A DNA stretch of 37,148 nucleotides from the NCBI GenBank assembly GCA_965651265.1, contig CBFGRV010000031.1:1-37148 (forward strand), in the 5' to 3' direction. Below the pieces are notes generated by a model, which made no database searches, was not told where the DNA came from, and worked only from the letters and a program-made list of their open reading frames with translations. Shown here one piece after another: positions 33,634 through 37,148 of this stretch. The translations under genes were made by a program, and so were the position numbers. The stretch's first letter is position 1; every line of letters begins with the position of its first letter. The DNA is from CBFGRV01 sp965651265. Its GTDB lineage: Bacteria; Bacteroidota; Rhodothermia; Rhodothermales; VXPQ01.

Positions 33634-34938
33634 TTATAAGTCAACGAGACGACTACGATCGACGGCGTCCGCCTGGAGTCGATCGCCCAATCTATCGTCC
33701 ATGACCTCATCGTCATCCCTACCGAATCGTACACCGTGCTCTTCAGCCACGTCGCATATATGCACTATCTCTCGCAGAAATCCTCGTGGAAGGCGCTCTA
33801 TGCTCTGCCCAAAATTATCGGTTACCTTCTGCGCCACGTCGTTCAGGTATTCATCTGGGACTGACGCCGCGGCGTTCCAATCGTAGGCGATGGCATGTAT
33901 GTCACGGACCTTTCGGGCGATTACTGCAAGATCGTCGCGTTGTAGCCCGGTCAAATGAAGGATAGGCTGCCGGGATGTGGTCTGGGTGGTGAATGTATCG
34001 GGTCGCTCAATGCGATCGGCCAATGCCTTGTAGCTTTTTAAGCCCTGCAGCGGATCCTGGAAGAAGTGCTCGGTTCCCGTAACGACGAAAAGACATCCTG
34101 GGAATCGGTTCTCTCCTGCGCTGTCGATCAGAACGCGGAGAACTTCATATGCGTCTTCCCTTTGCCGCTGATAGGACAGCCGCTGGATGGTCTCGGCCTC
34201 ATCAACGATGATGAGGAAACCATCGTACCCTGCCTCGCGGATGATCAGTGCGATGGCTTTGATTGCACCGTAAAGATCCTCCTTGTCGATTTCACCGCGT
34301 ACGCCAAGTTCCCGCCGCATAGTTACGGGCACGGATTGAGAACCGCGCAACCATGCTATTGCCGCTCTAGACAACTCGACATTTCTATCGAGGCGCGTTC
34401 TGTAGTACGCCTTAACGACGCGCGCGACGCTAGGCGCAGCCTCGCTGATGGACTGCAGGCGAACGTCTATCTGCTGCAATACATGGCGATGTACATCTTT
34501 CTTGGAGCCGCCAACCAGGTTCTTGGCGCGACTATATTCCGATAGGAGCCACTTCTCCAGAATGTCAGGCAGCGCGGTCGAGGAGTGCTTCGACTTCGTT
34601 CGGATGCCATCCATGATGCGACTGTACACGATGGGCAACCTTCCGAGCGGCGCATCAGGGGAGACTACGTACACGCTCGCAACGAAATTCTTGCTGAACG
34701 CCTTTTCCCTGAGCAGCGAACATAGAAAGGTCTTCCCCGATCCATATGCGCCTTCGACAAAGCGCACAGCAGTGCAGCCACCCGCCACATAGCCTAGTTG
34801 ATCCAGGAGGGCATCGAGTGGCTGATCGAGTCCGACGGCCAGATCGGCAGCACCATTAGCTGGCACCGTTCCATCGCGCAGCGCACTTATGAGATCTCGA
34901 GCCTTTGACCTGCTAACTTCCGACATACTCGTAGACAT
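33634..34938 (-). CDS. BrxD-like P-loop ATPase (BREX ATP-binding domain, DUF2791-type)
   Basis: About 434 residues from the ATG at 34938, chosen for the GGTGA five bases upstream; the ATG at 34926 (MSEVSRSKARDLISALRDG) is an alternative. The start overlaps the previous gene by 26 bases (coupling). The Walker A is VEGAYGSGKTFLCSLL and the Walker B is GFLIIVDEAETIQRL, with sensor-1-like CLFVVTGTEHFFQDP and the conserved LTGLQRDDLAVIARKVRDIHA helical segment. This is the DUF2791-type AAA-like ATPase found as BrxD and, in a longer form, BrxC of BREX. Here no PglX, PglZ or full BREX set is nearby. It probably works with the helicase and the TerB/SAP protein on DNA. Confidence 0.87.
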   Translation of the reverse strand: MSTSMSEVSRSKARDLISALRDGTVPANGAADLAVGLDQPLDALLDQLGYVAGGCTAVRFVEGAYGSGKTFLCSLLREKAFSKNFVASVYVVSPDAPLGRLPIVYSRIMDGIRTKSKHSSTALPDILEKWLLSEYSRAKNLVGGSKKDVHRHVLQQIDVRLQSISEAAPSVARVVKAYYRTRLDRNVELSRAAIAWLRGSQSVPVTMRRELGVRGEIDKEDLYGAIKAIALIIREAGYDGFLIIVDEAETIQRLSYQRQREDAYEVLRVLIDSAGENRFPGCLFVVTGTEHFFQDPLQGLKSYKALADRIERPDTFTTQTTSRQPILHLTGLQRDDLAVIARKVRDIHAIAYDWNAAASVPDEYLNDVAQKVTDNFGQSIERLPRGFLREIVHICDVAEEHGVRFGRDDDEVMDDRLGDRLQADAVDRSRLVDL

Positions 34939-36490
34939 TGTAATCACCGCGTGCACGAATCTGGACAACGGGTGCGCCGTGTTCCTCGAGCAGTTCGACG
35001 AGGTTCATCATCTCGGCTTTAAGGAGAAACCAGTCGATGTTGTATCGTGCGACGAGTCGCTCTAGCTCCGTCTCGTTTAGCGAATGAAGCTCATGTAGAA
35101 CGGCCAGGACCACTTGCTGCGATAGGTTCAGAAATGGGTAACTGCTTGCTATGGCGTCGAGTGCTCGCGGTTTGCCGGGTTCGTGGGAAACCACCGGCTC
35201 TTGTTCGGCATCCTCAAAGAACTCGTGATCGGAACCGATGAATCCGTCATCAACATCAGCTTCTACACTTTCTGCCTGTACTCCCGATTGTGCTTTCGCC
35301 CAATCGATGAGGCGCGCAATTTTCTCGTCCTTTGGACCCGAGGTAGGCAAATAGAGCTTGCCCATTATCCTTCGCAGTACCGTGTTCGTTAGTACACCTA
35401 GGAGCGTAACCTCACTGTATCGGCTTTGCCACAGAAATGAGATTCGGTCGCTTTTAGAACCGCTCTTCGGAATGCCATCGAGCGAATCTGCTATCTCGTA
35501 GAGATTTTCTATCGTTAGGTATTGGAAGAGATGCTGAAAACTGTCCCACTCTAGCGCTTTGGGTTCCGGTTCGATGTACTCAGGTTCAGCGGTAGCTTCC
35601 TCTATTCTGAGGTCTTCTTGATTTCGGAAGAACTCAATGAGGCGTTCCGTAATCTCACTCTTCGAACCGGAAATATGCGCTCCGATGTTTCGAGCAATGT
35701 CTTTGAGCTCATAAATTGTCAGGCGGTCTAACAGATCGGGTGGTTCTACATAGTTGTTTACGAGTCGATTGATCTTCTCCTCCTTAGTGCCCGATACCTT
35801 GAGGCCGTAGCTTGAAAGAAGATCGTACAGTCGCTCGTTGGACAAGTACGCGAGCAGGCGACGGAAGTCATCCTGCGGAAGCTGGATCGACCACACTTTT
35901 CGGATGAGTGGCGGAAGCTCCTCGGGCAAAACATAGCGATCATCGATGGAATGTAGGAGACCCGATCTGATAAGATGATTTCGTTCTCGTTCATAGGCGT
36001 CGGGCGTATTCCAAAAATGGCGGACACGCTCGCCGTGCTCCAGCACTATGTGCTCTCGAAAGGTAATTCCGAGCTCACGCCGGAGAGCTGTCAGCATAGA
36101 TGACTCGGAAGCATCGACGACCGTGTCATTGGCCCATGCCGCCTCGAGCATACGTGTGTACAGATCATATTCCTTGCTCAGGCCGAGTGAATCATCGCCA
36201 TCCGCAATGTGGATTAGTTCCGTCGTGCGCTCTCTGACCATCGCCCTCAGGTTCGCTACCTCGATCATGTGATCTTCGGCATTGATCAGCAGGTCGAGAA
36301 TTTCGAAGCAGGGCGGATGCCGCGACGCGATTACGTCCGATACGTAGCTAAAGCTGGCTATTGTGTCCGCGATCTCGTCGATGAGCACCTCTTTGGGCAA
36401 ACGCAGGTGCAGGACGTCATCGATTTTGTCGGCCGCCAATGCTTCCAGGGCGGCAGCGTCATACCTGGCCAGGATTTCGGAAAGCTTCAT
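34913..36490 (-). CDS. TerB-like and SAP-repeat protein, first gene of a BREX-related operon
   Basis: A 525-residue cytoplasmic protein. After an N-terminal helical part comes a TerB-like segment (about 106-145: LYTRMLEAAWANDTVVDASESSM). Four SAP-like helix-loop-helix repeats follow: 216-248 (LLSSYGLKVSGTKEEKINRL), 257-289 (LKDIARNIGAHISGSKSEI), 325-357 (YEIADSLDGIPKSGSKSDRI) and 368-398 (IMGKLYLPTSGPKDEKIARL). The (S/P)G(T/S/P)K(x)EKIxRL core repeats clearly. SAP motifs bind DNA. The C-terminus (about 444-525) is winged-helix-like and resembles TerB-C domains. In many bacteria TerB proteins sit beside DUF2791 ATPases and DEAD helicases, which fits here. Its exact architecture is not one I recognise as named. 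It probably recruits the ATPase and helicase to DNA. Confidence 0.75.
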   Translation of the reverse strand: MKLSEILARYDAAALEALAADKIDDVLHLRLPKEVLIDEIADTIASFSYVSDVIASRHPPCFEILDLLINAEDHMIEVANLRAMVRERTTELIHIADGDDSLGLSKEYDLYTRMLEAAWANDTVVDASESSMLTALRRELGITFREHIVLEHGERVRHFWNTPDAYERERNHLIRSGLLHSIDDRYVLPEELPPLIRKVWSIQLPQDDFRRLLAYLSNERLYDLLSSYGLKVSGTKEEKINRLVNNYVEPPDLLDRLTIYELKDIARNIGAHISGSKSEITERLIEFFRNQEDLRIEEATAEPEYIEPEPKALEWDSFQHLFQYLTIENLYEIADSLDGIPKSGSKSDRISFLWQSRYSEVTLLGVLTNTVLRRIMGKLYLPTSGPKDEKIARLIDWAKAQSGVQAESVEADVDDGFIGSDHEFFEDAEQEPVVSHEPGKPRALDAIASSYPFLNLSQQVVLAVLHELHSLNETELERLVARYNIDWFLLKAEMMNLVELLEEHGAPVVQIRARGDYNVYEYVGS

Positions 36491-37148
36491 TGACTAAGCG
36501 CGCATTAACTTCTGTTACACGTCGCGCACATTTCCTCGTCACCTTCAGCGCTACTAGTAAAGCTCCAATTGATGACAAAAGCAACGTCCAAAATTGACGT
36601 TGGGGAGCGGCCGTAACGCCGAGGCTTGGTATCTCATTCCTATGGTCACACAGACCATAGACCCTCCACCTCAGTTGCCGATGTGTCGCTTGCGATTCAT
36701 CAATCCAGCAGCTCCACCGTGGATACTTCTTGATGAAGCTCGTCGGAGAATATATCCATGTTGTCACTCAAATACGAGTCATCTTATGCAGTGGAGGGTG
36801 ACGAACCTCGATACGCCATACTTCATGATGATGCGACAAAGTATGCGAGTCAATAGTATCACTGTGGTCCTCGTCGGATGACCGTAAAAGAAAACGGCAT
36901 GGTAGCCTATGGAAGGTCACGCCTCCGCATTTCTCGAGATTCGCGGCACTTCACTCTGGACAATCATCAGCAAAGCCCAATGTTGCGGGAAGCAATTGTA
37001 ACGACCATTTCCGTGCACGCTCATGAAAACCGTCAAGAAGGCCGAAAAAGCCAGTTTTTGAGCGCCTTCCACAGACGGCCGTTACAATTCGCGCGCCGTG
37101 CACGGGGGATGTGGGCATGATCGAGCTCGGACTGCGCTCTACTCCGAC
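36491..37148. other. Upstream flank of the defence-like operon, no supported gene
   Basis: This 658-base A/T-richer stretch has only short overlapping frames on both strands, none with a recognisable family or good ribosome site. An ATG at 37117 behind a GGGGGA-like site might start a plus-strand gene, but only 32 bases remain in the window. The stretch probably holds the promoter of the minus-strand operon and one inverted repeat. Confidence 0.5.
36640..36660. promoter_or_regulatory. Perfect 8-5-8 inverted repeat upstream of the TerB/SAP operon
   Basis: CTATGGTC (36640-36647) and GACCATAG (36653-36660) are exact reverse complements around ACACA. It lies about 150 bases before the operon start, where a repressor operator would be expected. 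No regulator gene is encoded in the operon, so the binding protein is unknown. A small RNA hairpin is the alternative. Confidence 0.45.

Noticed and set aside
36459..36767. Minus-strand frame of 102 codons upstream of the TerB/SAP gene
   Set aside because: It overlaps the start of the TerB/SAP gene in another frame, contains the inverted repeat, and shows no domain.
36878..37120. 80-codon plus-strand frame at the right end
   Set aside because: It has no ribosome site and no recognisable family; it begins inside another weak frame and overlaps the possible ATG at 37117 by chance.

Overview
The window looks like the chromosome of a GC-rich, marine or saline Bacteroidota/Rhodothermota-type bacterium (Rhodothermales-like). 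The basis is three proteins with C-terminal type IX secretion (Por) sorting domains, an outer-membrane TonB receptor with an N-terminal carboxypeptidase-regulatory-like domain, acid-rich secreted proteins and two lipoproteins. The taxonomic placement is an inference. No tRNA, rRNA, CRISPR array or insertion sequence was seen.

Region 1 (1-21.2 kb) is a hemicellulose (arabinoxylan) utilisation locus. Ten genes run on the minus strand from 17.4 kb to the left edge: a GH10 xylanase with two carbohydrate-binding modules and a sorting domain, a TonB-dependent receptor, a sorting-domain beta-helix protein in the place where SusD would be expected, a parvulin-type foldase, a sorting-domain sugar dehydrogenase-like propeller, a GH51 arabinofuranosidase, a LacI-type regulator, an L-arabinose/L-fucose isomerase-family enzyme, ribulokinase (araB), and the first codons of a probable araD cut by the window edge. 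Divergently transcribed are a GH9 glycosidase and a secreted alpha/beta-hydrolase esterase. A sensible flow is surface xylan cleavage, TonB import, periplasmic removal of arabinose, then the cytoplasmic isomerase-AraB-AraD pathway to xylulose-5-phosphate. A palindrome, TTGAA(C/A)CATTCAA, is shared by the GH51 leader and the GH9/xylanase divergent promoter.

Region 2 (21.3-31.3 kb) is a mixed housekeeping and accessory stretch. It holds a three-gene minus-strand operon (Imm-5-like, DUF2214 membrane protein, VOC protein), decayed gene pieces, a beta-helix lipoprotein, a very large propeller/GAF histidine kinase preceded by a response-regulator stub, a DUF488 protein, a lipoprotein, and a bacterial archaeo-eukaryotic release-factor-like protein (baeRF family 3).

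Region 3 (31.4-36.5 kb) is visibly more A/T-rich and carries a compact minus-strand operon: a TerB/SAP-repeat protein, a BrxD-like P-loop ATPase and a BrxHI/Lhr-like helicase. No BREX methylase (PglX) or phosphatase (PglZ) is present. It resembles a stand-alone, BREX-related defence module and is the best candidate here for an under-described system. The flank from 36.5 to 37.1 kb has no convincing gene but contains a perfect 8-bp inverted repeat.
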